Below, piece by piece: positions 22,748 to 29,737 of a DNA stretch of 29,737 nt. Under the pieces are notes generated by a model. It ran no database searches, was not told where the DNA came from, and was given only the letters and a program-made list of their open reading frames with translations. A program made the position numbers and the translations under genes. The stretch covers positions 1-29,737 of the forward strand of contig CAVLBP010000015.1 of NCBI GenBank assembly GCA_963661325.1. The letters are read 5' to 3'. Numbering within the stretch: position 1 is the first letter of the stretch; each line of letters opens with the position of its first letter. The stretch comes from Pararoseburia sp963661325. Lineage in GTDB: Bacteria > Bacillota > Clostridia > Lachnospirales > Lachnospiraceae.

Positions 22748-23158
22748 TTAGTGAACGCGTACCTTTCCCACACACTTTTTGACCGGGGATGCCAGACTTC
22801 CTGCACGCATGCCCGGCTTGTGTGCGATGCTCGGTGGCAGGATCGCGTAGGATCCGGAAGATAATACCATATGGCACATTTCTGCCGGTTCCTGCCAAAA
22901 TGCCACGTCACGGTCTGCGTCGTAAGCCTCCTCTACGGTAAGCCCTGCCACATTTACCGTATCAATGGCTTCCTCGCCGGAAATGATCCACTGGATGTCG
23001 GTATATCTCTTGTGGGTTTCCAGACGGCAATCTGCCGCTTCTTTGGTCTCATACTCCTGGATCATAAAATAGAAATCTCCATCCACTTCATAAGTGCCGA
23101 CTGCCAGATCGGCTAAGTCCTGTTCTTTTAAATATGCTACTGCTTCCTCTAAAGTCAT
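22748..23158 (-). CDS. YhcH/YjgK/YiaL (DUF386) family protein
   Basis: A 136-aa cupin-like protein. Family motifs: TYEVDGDFYFMIQEYETKEA, ETHKRYTDIQWIISGEE (the His-x-x-x-x-D-I-x metal-binding type) and PPSIAHKPGM with His. Family members sit in sialic acid, ulosonate and galactoside catabolic operons and may bind sugars or act as anomerases; the exact reaction is not settled. Here it stands convergent to the oxidoreductase, which may share the sugar pathway (inference). AAGGAG is 11 bases before the ATG, longer than usual. Confidence 0.9.
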   Translation of the reverse strand: MTLEEAVAYLKEQDLADLAVGTYEVDGDFYFMIQEYETKEAADCRLETHKRYTDIQWIISGEEAIDTVNVAGLTVEEAYDADRDVAFWQEPAEMCHMVLSSGSYAILPPSIAHKPGMRAGSLASPVKKCVGKVRVH

Positions 23159-23200
23159 TTATTTTCTTTCTCCTTTTCCAAATCTTATCCTCTACGATTA

Positions 23201-23226
23201 CAGAAATACAAAAATGTATTGTTCTG
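23201..23226. promoter_or_regulatory. Operator-like inverted repeat upstream of the YhcH-type gene
   Basis: AATACA (23205-23210) and TGTATT (23215-23220) are perfect inverted arms, extended by CAGAA (23201-23205) and TTCTG (23222-23226) with one offset base. It lies 43-68 bases before the ATG, in the expected promoter region, and could be a repressor site. Confidence 0.4.
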
Positions 23227-23277
23227 ATTTATGAAAGACGGTATTTCTAATACTTACGCTGACATATAACCCTTGTT

Positions 23278-24234
23278 TTAATACTTATAAAAGCCTTCCC
23301 CGGATGATATGCCTAATTTTCCTTCATCAATGTACTTTTTCAAGACTTCTTCCATTTTCTTAAAATTGTATGGCATCATCATCTTTTTCAAAAATGGTGA
23401 AAACAATCCCGGCACACTCTGATATTGATGCACGATATTATATGCCGTGTTGAGCCCTACCGTATCAAAAATCTGAAATGGTCCCTTAGGTGCTCCCGTT
23501 CCTCTTGTCCATGCAATATCAATGCTCTGCGGATCTGATACCCCGGATACATATAAATCCAGACCGCTCAGCAAAAACGGTACCAGCATAGAATTAAGCA
23601 GATATCCACTCTTTTCCTTTCGAACCGGAAGCGCAATCATGCGGATATCATTAGCAAATGCCATGACATCGTCAAAATATTTTTCATTCGTCTGTGCCTG
23701 CGCCATAACTTCTGCTGTATTGTTTTTCCAGATAGAGTTGGCAAAATGCAGAGACAGATATTTGTCCGACCTACCTGTATATTTTGCAAACATAGACGGG
23801 AGTAAGGTCGAAGAATTCGTTACAAGAACGGTCTTTTCCGGCAGAAGCGGTGCCAATTTTTCATAAAAGGCGATCTTATCCTTTTCATTTTCTGCCATAG
23901 ACTCAATGACCAGATCCGCATCCGCCACCGCTTTTTGCATATCCAGTTCCAAACGAAGCCCTGTGTATGCCTTCTCCACCTTTGCAAGACATGTTTCTTG
24001 ATCAAAGTCATCCACATCTGCTATACCGGCACACCAATCGCCTGTGCCATCTGCCATGTGCCTAATAGCATCCGTATAGGTCTGCTTCAAACCATCCAGT
24101 TTGGGTTGTGTACGTCCGATGGATCCCTCACTACGCAGCCAGATAGTAACATCCGCGCCGCAATATGCTGCTTGAAATGCAATCTGACTACCTAAAACAC
24201 CGCCGCCTGCAACAACAACTTTTGCATATTTCAT
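23278..24234 (-). CDS. 3-hydroxyacyl-CoA dehydrogenase family protein
   Basis: A 318-aa NAD-dependent enzyme of the 3-hydroxyacyl/3-hydroxybutyryl-CoA dehydrogenase family. The N-terminal Rossmann domain has VVAGGGVLGSQIAFQAA (8-24), then ESMAENEKDKIAFYEKLAPL and LVTNSSTLLPS, with the conserved Ser-region and LSLHFAN (catalytic His). The C-terminal dimerisation domain (about 190-318) has a typical KSGYLLNSMLVP and ends GEGFYKY. The start at 24234 (MKYAKVVVAG) has GAGGGG 7 bases before it; an upstream frame start is rejected. No butyrate cluster genes (thl, crt, bcd) adjoin it, so the substrate may differ from crotonate-pathway Hbd. Confidence 0.88.
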   Translation of the reverse strand: MKYAKVVVAGGGVLGSQIAFQAAYCGADVTIWLRSEGSIGRTQPKLDGLKQTYTDAIRHMADGTGDWCAGIADVDDFDQETCLAKVEKAYTGLRLELDMQKAVADADLVIESMAENEKDKIAFYEKLAPLLPEKTVLVTNSSTLLPSMFAKYTGRSDKYLSLHFANSIWKNNTAEVMAQAQTNEKYFDDVMAFANDIRMIALPVRKEKSGYLLNSMLVPFLLSGLDLYVSGVSDPQSIDIAWTRGTGAPKGPFQIFDTVGLNTAYNIVHQYQSVPGLFSPFLKKMMMPYNFKKMEEVLKKYIDEGKLGISSGEGFYKY

Positions 24235-24268
24235 ATGCCATCCCCTCTTTCTTTTTGTTATTGCATTA

Positions 24269-24298
24269 AGTATAAAACACAACTTTTTGACTTGTAAA
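24269..24298 (-). promoter_or_regulatory. Promoter of the 3-hydroxyacyl-CoA dehydrogenase gene
   Basis: Minus strand TTTACA (24293-24298), 18-bp spacer, TATACT (24269-24274); each hexamer has one mismatch. Confidence 0.65.
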
Positions 24299-24356
24299 GA
24301 TAAGTTTATTTCTTAACGATACTGCTTTAAATATGCTTCCTGTCTCCTTTTGCACC

Positions 24357-24584
24357 CTATAAGTACATACACCCGGATCTTCCCGGCATATCATCATCTT
24401 TTACATAGCGCGCATTAAATTCCATATTGATCTCGCGCAGTTCCTTTTTCCCGTCAATGTAATCCTGATACATCTCAGCCAGTCCTGACATACAGCCATC
24501 GCAACTTGCCTCAATATTTCCCAGTGATTCCGCCACAATTCTCTCTCTATCTTCTTTTGTGGTTTCTGCTATTAAGTAACTCAT
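24357..24584 (-). CDS. Small conserved-looking protein with CxxC motif, unknown function
   Basis: A 75-aa soluble protein, mostly charged and helical, with Cys28-x-x-Cys31 (ASCDGCMSG) and Cys72 near the end. I do not recognise the family. It starts 3 bases after the DUF362 gene stop, so it is co-translated with that 2[4Fe-4S] protein; the ribosome site AGGTG is weak. A metal- or redox-related accessory role for the DUF362 protein is a reasonable guess only. Confidence 0.75.
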   Translation of the reverse strand: MSYLIAETTKEDRERIVAESLGNIEASCDGCMSGLAEMYQDYIDGKKELREINMEFNARYVKDDDMPGRSGCMYL

Positions 24585-24587
24585 ATC

Positions 24588-25718
24588 CTACACCTGCACC
24601 AATTCATAGGCTCTCGTACCAAGCCCCATCTTCTCTGCATGATCCAGACAGGACTCCCACTCGGTATCCGGGTGTGTCATCTTGAAATGATCGTGCCCAC
24701 AATGTTCATGCACCTCAGCCGATAACTTCTTTTCGTTTTCTTCCAGAACGGAACCGGACATAGCAGGCATTTTATTGCAAAGATCCGCACATGCCTGATC
24801 CAATGCCACCGGATCAAAGGATGCCAGCATACCGATATTTGGAATGATCGGAATATCGTTCTCCGCATGGCAATCGCAGTTCGGTGAAACATCACAGATC
24901 AAAGACACATGGAAACACGGTCTGTCCTTACATACGGCATAGGCATACTCTGCCATCTTATAATTGAGCATTGCGATCGAATCCGCAAAATCTGCCGTAA
25001 TAGCATCCTTTGGACAGACTGCCAGACATCTGCCACAGCCCACGCACTTATCATGATCTATAGTCGCCTTACCGTTTGCAATGATCGGCGCCCCATGCGC
25101 ACAGATACGACTGCAGGCACCACAGCCCACACACAGATCCTTATCTGCACTCGGCTTACCTTCACAGTGCTGTTCCATCTTACCGGCTCTGGATCCACAG
25201 CCCATACCGATATTTTTGATCGCGCCGCCAAAGCCTGCCATTTCGTGTCCCTTAAAGTGTGTCAGAGAAATAAAGACATCGGCATCCATAATGGCATGTC
25301 CGATCTTGGCTTCCTTTACATATTCCCCGTCGATCGGGACGATGGTCTCGTCCGTTCCCTTTAAACCATCACCAATGATCACATGGCAGCCAGTCTGTAA
25401 GGGCGAAAATCCATTGACATAGGCTGTATCCAAGTGATCCAGTGCATTCTTTCTACTGCCGACATAAAGGGTATTGCAATCTGTAAGAAATGCCTTTCCG
25501 CCGAGTTCCTTGACATAATCTGCTACCACCTTGGCATAATTCGGACGAAGAAACGCAAGATTTCCATATTCTCCAAAATGGATCTTGATGGCAACATATT
25601 TTTCATTAAAATCAATGTTTTCAAATCCAGCCTGCTTCATGAGACGATGCAGTTTCTGGATCAGATTTTCATGTTCTGTTGTTTTAAAAGATGTGAAATA
25701 TACTTTTGATTCTCCCAT
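24588..25718 (-). CDS. DUF362 protein with two [4Fe-4S] ferredoxin motifs
   Basis: The 376-aa protein has an N-terminal DUF362 region (about 5-180: VAIKIHFGEYGNLAFLRP, then FISLTHFKGHEMAGFGGAIK) and a two-cluster ferredoxin module: Cys196/199/202/206 (CVGCGACSRICAHG) and Cys225/228/231/235 (CVGCGRCLAVCPKD). The first cluster lacks the usual Pro after its last Cys. A His/Cys-rich stretch (VSPNCDCHAEND, HEHCGHDH) lies downstream and may bind metal. No signal peptide is visible. DUF362 proteins are common in clostridia but their reaction is not established. The start at 25718 (MGESKVYF) has AAGGGAAG just before it. It forms an operon with the 75-aa CxxC protein. Confidence 0.9.
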   Translation of the reverse strand: MGESKVYFTSFKTTEHENLIQKLHRLMKQAGFENIDFNEKYVAIKIHFGEYGNLAFLRPNYAKVVADYVKELGGKAFLTDCNTLYVGSRKNALDHLDTAYVNGFSPLQTGCHVIIGDGLKGTDETIVPIDGEYVKEAKIGHAIMDADVFISLTHFKGHEMAGFGGAIKNIGMGCGSRAGKMEQHCEGKPSADKDLCVGCGACSRICAHGAPIIANGKATIDHDKCVGCGRCLAVCPKDAITADFADSIAMLNYKMAEYAYAVCKDRPCFHVSLICDVSPNCDCHAENDIPIIPNIGMLASFDPVALDQACADLCNKMPAMSGSVLEENEKKLSAEVHEHCGHDHFKMTHPDTEWESCLDHAEKMGLGTRAYELVQV

Positions 25719-25763
25719 GATCTTCCCTTTTCTTTCCCTCAAAATACTTATGTGTACTATAAA

Positions 25764-25789
25764 ATCCCCGTGCCAGACAGCACGGGGAT
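25764..25789 (-). terminator. Terminator after the GGGtGRT gene
   Basis: Perfect 10-bp GC-rich stem (ATCCCCGTGC 25764-25773 with 25780-25789), 6-nt loop, then TTTTAT on the minus strand. A smaller perfect stem (ATCCCG 25796-25801 with CGGGAT 25805-25810) lies between it and the stop codon. Confidence 0.82.
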
Positions 25790-25824
25790 CCCATGATCCC
25801 GAACCGGGATATTATTGTCTATTT

Positions 25825-26835
25825 TTAGAACTTGCCAGCGTCAGCAGCCTCCTGAACAGAGACAGCAACAGCAACGGTAGCACCTACCATTGGGTTGTTA
25901 CCCATACCGATCAGTCCCATCATCTCAACGTGAGCCGGAACAGATGAAGAACCTGCGAACTGTGCATCAGAGTGCATACGTCCTAAAGTATCTGTCATAC
26001 CATAAGAAGCAGGACCTGCTGCCATGTTGTCCGGGTGAAGGGTACGTCCTGTACCACCGCCGGATGCAACTGAGAAATACTTCTTGCCCATCTCGTTGCA
26101 TTCCTTCTTGTATGTACCTGCAACTGGATGCTGGAAACGAGTCGGGTTGGTAGAGTTACCTGTGATAGATACACCAACATTTTCCATATGCATGATAGCA
26201 ACACCTTCCTGAACATCATCAGCACCGTAACACTTAACGGTTGCGCGAAGTCCATCAGAGTATGGCTTTTCATATACAACATTTACTTTTGCTTCCTTGT
26301 AGTCATACTTTGTCTCAACATAAGTAAATCCGTTGATACGGGAAATGATCTGTGCAGCATCTTTTCCAAGACCATTTAAGATAACACGCAGAGGTTTCTG
26401 ACGAACCTTGTTTGCCTTCTCAGCGATACCGATCGCACCTTCTGCTGCTGCAAATGACTCATGTCCTGCTAAGAAGCAGAAGCACTCTGTCTCTTCCTCT
26501 AATAACATCTTTCCAAGGTTACCATGTCCAAGACCTACCTTACGGTGATCTGCTACAGAACCAGGGATACAGAATGCCTGAAGTCCTTCACCGATTGCAG
26601 CTGCTGCATCAGCGGCTCTACGGCATCCCTTCTTGATTGCGATTGCTGCACCTACTGTGTATGCCCAGCATGCATTTTCAAAACAGATCGGCTGGATCTT
26701 CTTAACCTGCTCATATACGTCAAGTCCAGCATCCTTTGTGATCTTCTCAGCCTCTTCGATGGAGCTGATACCATAACTATTTAAAACAGCATTGATCTGG
26801 TCAATTCTTCTTTCATATGATTCAAATAAAGCCAT
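25825..26835 (-). CDS. GGGtGRT protein
   Basis: A 336-aa soluble protein named after its motif GGGTGRTLHPDN, here at residues 259-270. Other conserved-looking parts are KIQPICFENACWAYTVGAA (46-64), FCIPGSVADHRKVGLGHGN and CFCFLAGHESFAAAEGAIG. Several cysteines (51, 56, and those in KKGCRR and ECFCF) could bind a cofactor. Its function is not known. It is encoded 20 bases downstream of a NifU-like protein; AGGAG precedes the ATG. Codon use is of the highly expressed type (CGT, AAG, GGT), like pckA and ilvC. An intracellular role linked to Fe-S or cofactor handling is inference from the neighbour. Confidence 0.9.
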   Translation of the reverse strand: MALFESYERRIDQINAVLNSYGISSIEEAEKITKDAGLDVYEQVKKIQPICFENACWAYTVGAAIAIKKGCRRAADAAAAIGEGLQAFCIPGSVADHRKVGLGHGNLGKMLLEEETECFCFLAGHESFAAAEGAIGIAEKANKVRQKPLRVILNGLGKDAAQIISRINGFTYVETKYDYKEAKVNVVYEKPYSDGLRATVKCYGADDVQEGVAIMHMENVGVSITGNSTNPTRFQHPVAGTYKKECNEMGKKYFSVASGGGTGRTLHPDNMAAGPASYGMTDTLGRMHSDAQFAGSSSVPAHVEMMGLIGMGNNPMVGATVAVAVSVQEAADAGKF

Positions 26836-26855
26836 CTTCTTACGTCTCCTTTCTA

Positions 26856-27557
26856 CTACTCTACTCTTGGGTCGATGATCTTAACAGCGCCCTGCTCTGG
26901 TGTAACACGTCCGTAAGAACCGGAAGCCTTTTCCCAAGCAGTATTTGCATCATCACCCTTCTTGATGAAGTCTGTCATCTTTCCAAGGGAAACGAACTGG
27001 TAACCGATAACTTCGTCGTCAGCATCAAGAGCAATACCTGTAACATAGCCTTCTGCCATTTCCAGATAACGAACACCCTTTGCCTTGGTTGCGTACATCG
27101 TACCAACCTGAGAACGAAGTCCCTTTCCTAAATCTTCAAGTCCGGCACCGATAGCAAGTCCGTCATCAGAGAATGCAGACTGTGTACGTCCGTAAACGAT
27201 CTGTAAGAACAACTCTCTCATTGCTGTATTGATTGCATCACAAACAAGGTCTGTATTTAATGCCTCAAGAATTGTCTTGCCCTGTAAGATCTCTGCTGCC
27301 ATAGCTGCGGAATGTGTCATACCTGAGCATCCGATCGTCTCGATCAATGCTTCTTCGATCACACCATTCTTAACATTCAAAGACAACTTACATGCACCCT
27401 GCTGTGGAGCACACCAGCCTACACCATGTGTAAAGCCAGAAATATCTTCAATCTTCTTAGAATGCACCCATTTTCCTTCTTCAGGAATTGGAGCTGGTTC
27501 ATGTTTTGCGCCCTTTGCAACAGGACACATGTTTTCAACTTCCTTTGTGTAAATCAT
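26856..27557 (-). CDS. NifU/IscU-like protein paired with GGGtGRT protein
   Basis: A 233-aa protein with an IscU-type scaffold fold at about 40-140: GVGWCAPQQGACKLSLNVKN, then ALIETIGCSGMTHSAAMAAE and GKTILEAL. Cys56 and Cys77 fit the first two IscU ligands, but the third (HCS in IscU) reads YGR, so the classical triad is incomplete; Cys11, Cys49 and Cys106 could substitute. The Asp of the IscU CGD motif is also absent (ACK). The C-terminal ~90 residues are outside the usual fold and unrecognised. The start at 27557 (MIYTKEVENM) has AAAGGAG 7 bases before it. It leads the operon with the GGGtGRT gene and shows highly expressed codon bias. Confidence 0.85.
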   Translation of the reverse strand: MIYTKEVENMCPVAKGAKHEPAPIPEEGKWVHSKKIEDISGFTHGVGWCAPQQGACKLSLNVKNGVIEEALIETIGCSGMTHSAAMAAEILQGKTILEALNTDLVCDAINTAMRELFLQIVYGRTQSAFSDDGLAIGAGLEDLGKGLRSQVGTMYATKAKGVRYLEMAEGYVTGIALDADDEVIGYQFVSLGKMTDFIKKGDDANTAWEKASGSYGRVTPEQGAVKIIDPRVE

Positions 27558-27590
27558 TATAAGACTCCTTTCATAATACATAAAGCATGC

Positions 27591-27618
27591 ATCTTAACGC
27601 TATGCCATGACTAGTTAA
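27591..27618 (-). promoter_or_regulatory. Possible promoter of the NifU-like/GGGtGRT operon
   Basis: Minus strand TTAACT (27613-27618), 16-bp spacer, TAAGAT (27591-27596), moderate matches. It overlaps the TAGTTA/TAACTA inverted repeat. Confidence 0.4.
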
Positions 27619-27629
27619 AAAAATAACTA
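27612..27629. promoter_or_regulatory. TAGTTA-A6-TAACTA inverted repeat upstream of the NifU-like gene
   Basis: TAGTTA (27612-27617) and TAACTA (27624-27629) are perfect 6-bp arms around AAAAAA. It is symmetric, 18 bp long, and covers the candidate -35, so it looks like a regulator site. Confidence 0.45.
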
Positions 27630-27700
27630 ACACACTGTGAATATTTTCGCACATTTTTTATGGTTCGTCCAGACCTTTTTCCGCGATTTTAGGGATAAGA

Positions 27701-28378
27701 TCAATCATTCTTTTTTATCACATGATCCTTGTCCTTAAAAATAGAATTTGCCGGGATCACACCTCTGACACAGGACACCGGATAAATGTTGGAATGTTGG
27801 CAGACGACCGTTCCCGGATTCAAGACGCTGTTGCATCCGACTTCCACATAATCTCCTAACATGGCTCCGAATTTCTTTAATCCTGTTGCAATTTCTTCCT
27901 TGGTATCATAGCGATCCTTTACCACAACCAGGGTCTTATCACTCTTGACATTGGAGGTAATGGATCCTGCGCCCATATGTGAATGAAATCCCAAGACAGA
28001 ATCGCCCACATAATTGTAATGCGGCACCTGTACGACGTTAAAGAGAATGACATTCTTTAACTCTGTAGAATTACCGACAACGCAGTCCTTTCCGACAATG
28101 ACATTGCCACGGATAAAAGCACCCGGGCGCACCTCTGTCCCCTCATCAATGATCAGCGGTCCGTTTAAGGTTGCTGTAGATGCGATGGTGACTGACTTGG
28201 CGATCCAGATATTCTCTCCACGTTCTTCATAGATTGCCGGATCCAGTGTCGGTCCGATCTTCTTGATAAAATCTCCGATCTTTGGCAGTGCCTCCCATGG
28301 ATAATCTACCGTCTCAAGCAGTGGTGCTGCCAAAGTCTGGCTGAGATCATACATGTTTTTGATCTTACAATGTTCCAT
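27701..28378 (-). CDS. Left-handed beta-helix (hexapeptide) protein, GlmU C-terminal-like
   Basis: A 225-aa protein with hexapeptide repeats from about residue 55 to 140 (NIWIAKSVTIASTATLNGPL, then IDEGTEVRPGAFIRGNVIVG and NSTELKNVILF), forming an acyltransferase-type beta-helix. Segments VPHYNYVGDSVLGFHSHMGAGS and CNSVLNPGTVV resemble the GlmU acetyltransferase active-site part. The N-terminal ~50 residues (LSQTLAAPLLETVDYPWEAL) are unlike the GlmU uridylyltransferase domain, so this is a stand-alone family often annotated as UDP-GlcNAc pyrophosphorylase-related; it should not be called GlmU. GGGAGG is 10 bases before the ATG. It follows topB by 15 bases on the same strand. Confidence 0.83.
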   Translation of the reverse strand: MEHCKIKNMYDLSQTLAAPLLETVDYPWEALPKIGDFIKKIGPTLDPAIYEERGENIWIAKSVTIASTATLNGPLIIDEGTEVRPGAFIRGNVIVGKDCVVGNSTELKNVILFNVVQVPHYNYVGDSVLGFHSHMGAGSITSNVKSDKTLVVVKDRYDTKEEIATGLKKFGAMLGDYVEVGCNSVLNPGTVVCQHSNIYPVSCVRGVIPANSIFKDKDHVIKKND

Positions 28379-28393
28379 TTTCTTTCATCCTCC

Positions 28394-29737
28394 CTATTTC
28401 TTATAAAACTGCGCTGCCGCACGATACATGCCCTGCATGGCGTATTGATTGTTATTTGCCAGCACACGCGCCGTCTTTTGTTTGATAAAGTTTTCCAATT
28501 TGACCATATATTCATCTGCCGTGATCTCGCCATCCGCCACATAGGTCAATCCCTTTTCCCAACTTGCTGTCAGTTCCGGGTTTAAAAGTGACGGGATCGA
28601 AGCATTCACGACATCAAAAATCATCTCTCCCTGTAAGGTCGGGGTGTAGATCTGGGTCTTTTTATTTAAGGCAATATACTTATTATTGACCAGTTTCTTT
28701 AGGATCTCTGCACGGGTGGCAGAGGTTCCGATGCCGCTTCCCTTGATCTGAGAACGCAGTTCCTCGTCCTCTATCAGCTGCCCGGCATTTTCCATGGCAA
28801 GGATCATGGCTCCGGAATTATAGCGCTTTGGCGGCGAAGTCTCACCTTCCTTGATCTGCATACTGCCGATCATCACCTCATCGCCCTTTTTGATCTTAGC
28901 GACCACTTCCGCCATATTGATGTTTAAATTTTCATCCTCTTCGCCCTCATTTTCCTCCGGGCTGTTTTCGGATGCTGCATCCTTGCTGTCTGCGTTTTCC
29001 TGTTTTTTCTTTCGGAAAGAATATTCCATCAGGCTAAGATATCCCGGCTCTTTTAAATATTTCTCTGAGGCAAAGAAATATTCACTTCCACTTTTTATAG
29101 TAAGATTTAATTTTTCGTATTCTGCCGGTGGATAAAAGATTGCCAGAAAACGACGCACGATCGTCTCATAAATATAAACTGCCCTGCTATTAAGTCCCTT
29201 TAGGGCAGCCAATCCCTGACCGGTCGGAATGATAGCATAGTGGTCGGTGATCTGCTTGTCATTGACATAGCGCGTCTTGGCAAGTCCTTTATACATCTCC
29301 TGATCCAGGATATTCTGCGCGTAGTCCCGGACACCCGGAATCCCTAATAGCCCACGGATATTCTTGTGGATCTCCTTTGCTACAGCCGTCGATAAGACTC
29401 TGGCATCCGTTCGCGGATAGGTGACCAGTTTCTTTTCGTAGAGTTCCTGCACGACCGCAAGCGTCTCATCCGGGCTGATCTTAAAGAACTTGGAGCAGTC
29501 ATTCTGCAATTCCGCTAAGTTGTATAAAAGCGGCGGCTTTTTCTTTTCCTTCTTCTTTTCGATCTTTTCGATGCTTCCCTTTGCCTGTCCCGTGATGCGC
29601 CGTTCTTCATCTAAGACCGCGCTGCCGGGATCCATCTCCAAAGTCTCTTCGATCAGTTTGACGGCACTTGCCATCTCTTTAAAGCCATTTTCCTTGTATA
29701 GCAAAGGCGAATTTTCATAACGGGATCCTACGACCGC
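28394..29737 (-). CDS. topB: DNA topoisomerase III, 5'-truncated by window edge
   Basis: Type IA topoisomerase that relaxes and decatenates DNA by a 5'-phosphotyrosine intermediate. The frame is open to the right edge (AVVGSRYENSP precede the TTG at 29704), so this is the C-terminal ~447 residues and the TTG is not the start; the N-terminal TOPRIM domain is missing from the window. PPLLYNLAELQNDCSKFF and LVTYPRTDARVLS carry the family core and the catalytic Tyr (codon at 29417-29419). Later, GSGIGTSATRAEILKKLV and YTPTLQGEMIFDVV are domain II/IV motifs. An acidic insertion rich in Glu/Asp/Asn lies at about 28930-29010. No zinc-finger tail is present. No plasmid or conjugative genes adjoin, so it is a chromosomal copy. 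Confidence 0.93.
   Translation of the reverse strand, partial: AVVGSRYENSPLLYKENGFKEMASAVKLIEETLEMDPGSAVLDEERRITGQAKGSIEKIEKKKEKKKPPLLYNLAELQNDCSKFFKISPDETLAVVQELYEKKLVTYPRTDARVLSTAVAKEIHKNIRGLLGIPGVRDYAQNILDQEMYKGLAKTRYVNDKQITDHYAIIPTGQGLAALKGLNSRAVYIYETIVRRFLAIFYPPAEYEKLNLTIKSGSEYFFASEKYLKEPGYLSLMEYSFRKKKQENADSKDAASENSPEENEGEEDENLNINMAEVVAKIKKGDEVMIGSMQIKEGETSPPKRYNSGAMILAMENAGQLIEDEELRSQIKGSGIGTSATRAEILKKLVNNKYIALNKKTQIYTPTLQGEMIFDVVNASIPSLLNPELTASWEKGLTYVADGEITADEYMVKLENFIKQKTARVLANNNQYAMQGMYRAAAQFYKK

Noticed and set aside
28394..29737. topB as a sign of a plasmid or conjugative element
   Set aside because: No relaxase, coupling protein, integrase or transfer gene is present; chromosomal topB is common in this group.

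Overview
The window looks like chromosome of an anaerobic Firmicute, most likely a Lachnospiraceae (Clostridia). The evidence is moderate GC, strong AAGGAGG-type ribosome sites, sigma-A promoters, ATP-type PEP carboxykinase, the clostridial LeuC/LeuD type, a YknXYZ-like exporter with a two-component system, YitT, and the GGGtGRT/NifU-like pair typical of gut Clostridia. The genus cannot be fixed from sequence alone. I see no tRNA, rRNA, CRISPR array, insertion sequence or prophage gene. Both ends are cut: pckA lacks its 5' end on the left, and a topoisomerase III gene lacks its 5' end on the right. No stretch above 300 bases is gene-free; the longest gap (13525-13740) is a divergent regulatory region.

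Layout. 1-1451: pckA and a bidirectional terminator. 1558-7765 (minus): a small membrane protein, an OmpR-type regulator and its histidine kinase, then a HlyD-like adaptor, an ABC ATPase and a MacB-like permease. The adaptor-ATPase-permease part has its own promoter, with a weak -35 and a tandem 10-bp-phased TTTCTTAA box upstream, which suggests control by the neighbouring regulator. 7933-9204 (plus): a stand-alone CheY-like receiver and a CheX-like protein whose N-terminus holds four exact 29-residue repeats resembling the c-di-GMP-binding MshEN motif. 9277-10761 (minus): thrC. 10930-11730 (plus): a probable domesticated AP2-HNH homing-endonuclease derivative. 11765-16371: a branched-chain amino acid block, with leuCD divergent from a LysR regulator, then ilvN-ilvC.

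16491-20783 (minus) is an operon of yitT, a GH32 fructosidase, a Cys-rich DUF1284 protein, and a single ORF joining an Sfp-type phosphopantetheinyl transferase to a type I asparaginase. 20887-23158 holds a secreted or anchored DNA/RNA endonuclease, a Gfo/Idh/MocA oxidoreductase and a YhcH/YjgK/YiaL protein; the last two have directly abutting convergent stops. 23278-25718 encodes a 3-hydroxyacyl-CoA dehydrogenase, a small CxxC protein and a DUF362 ferredoxin-like protein. 25825-27557 is the NifU-like/GGGtGRT pair. 27701-29737 is topB followed by a left-handed beta-helix (hexapeptide) protein.

The leads most worth pursuing are the receiver/MshEN-CheX pair, the NifU-like/GGGtGRT pair with an incomplete scaffold cysteine set, the phosphopantetheinyl transferase-asparaginase fusion ORF, the AP2-degenerate HNH-AP2 protein, and several operator-like inverted or direct repeats at precise positions within promoters.
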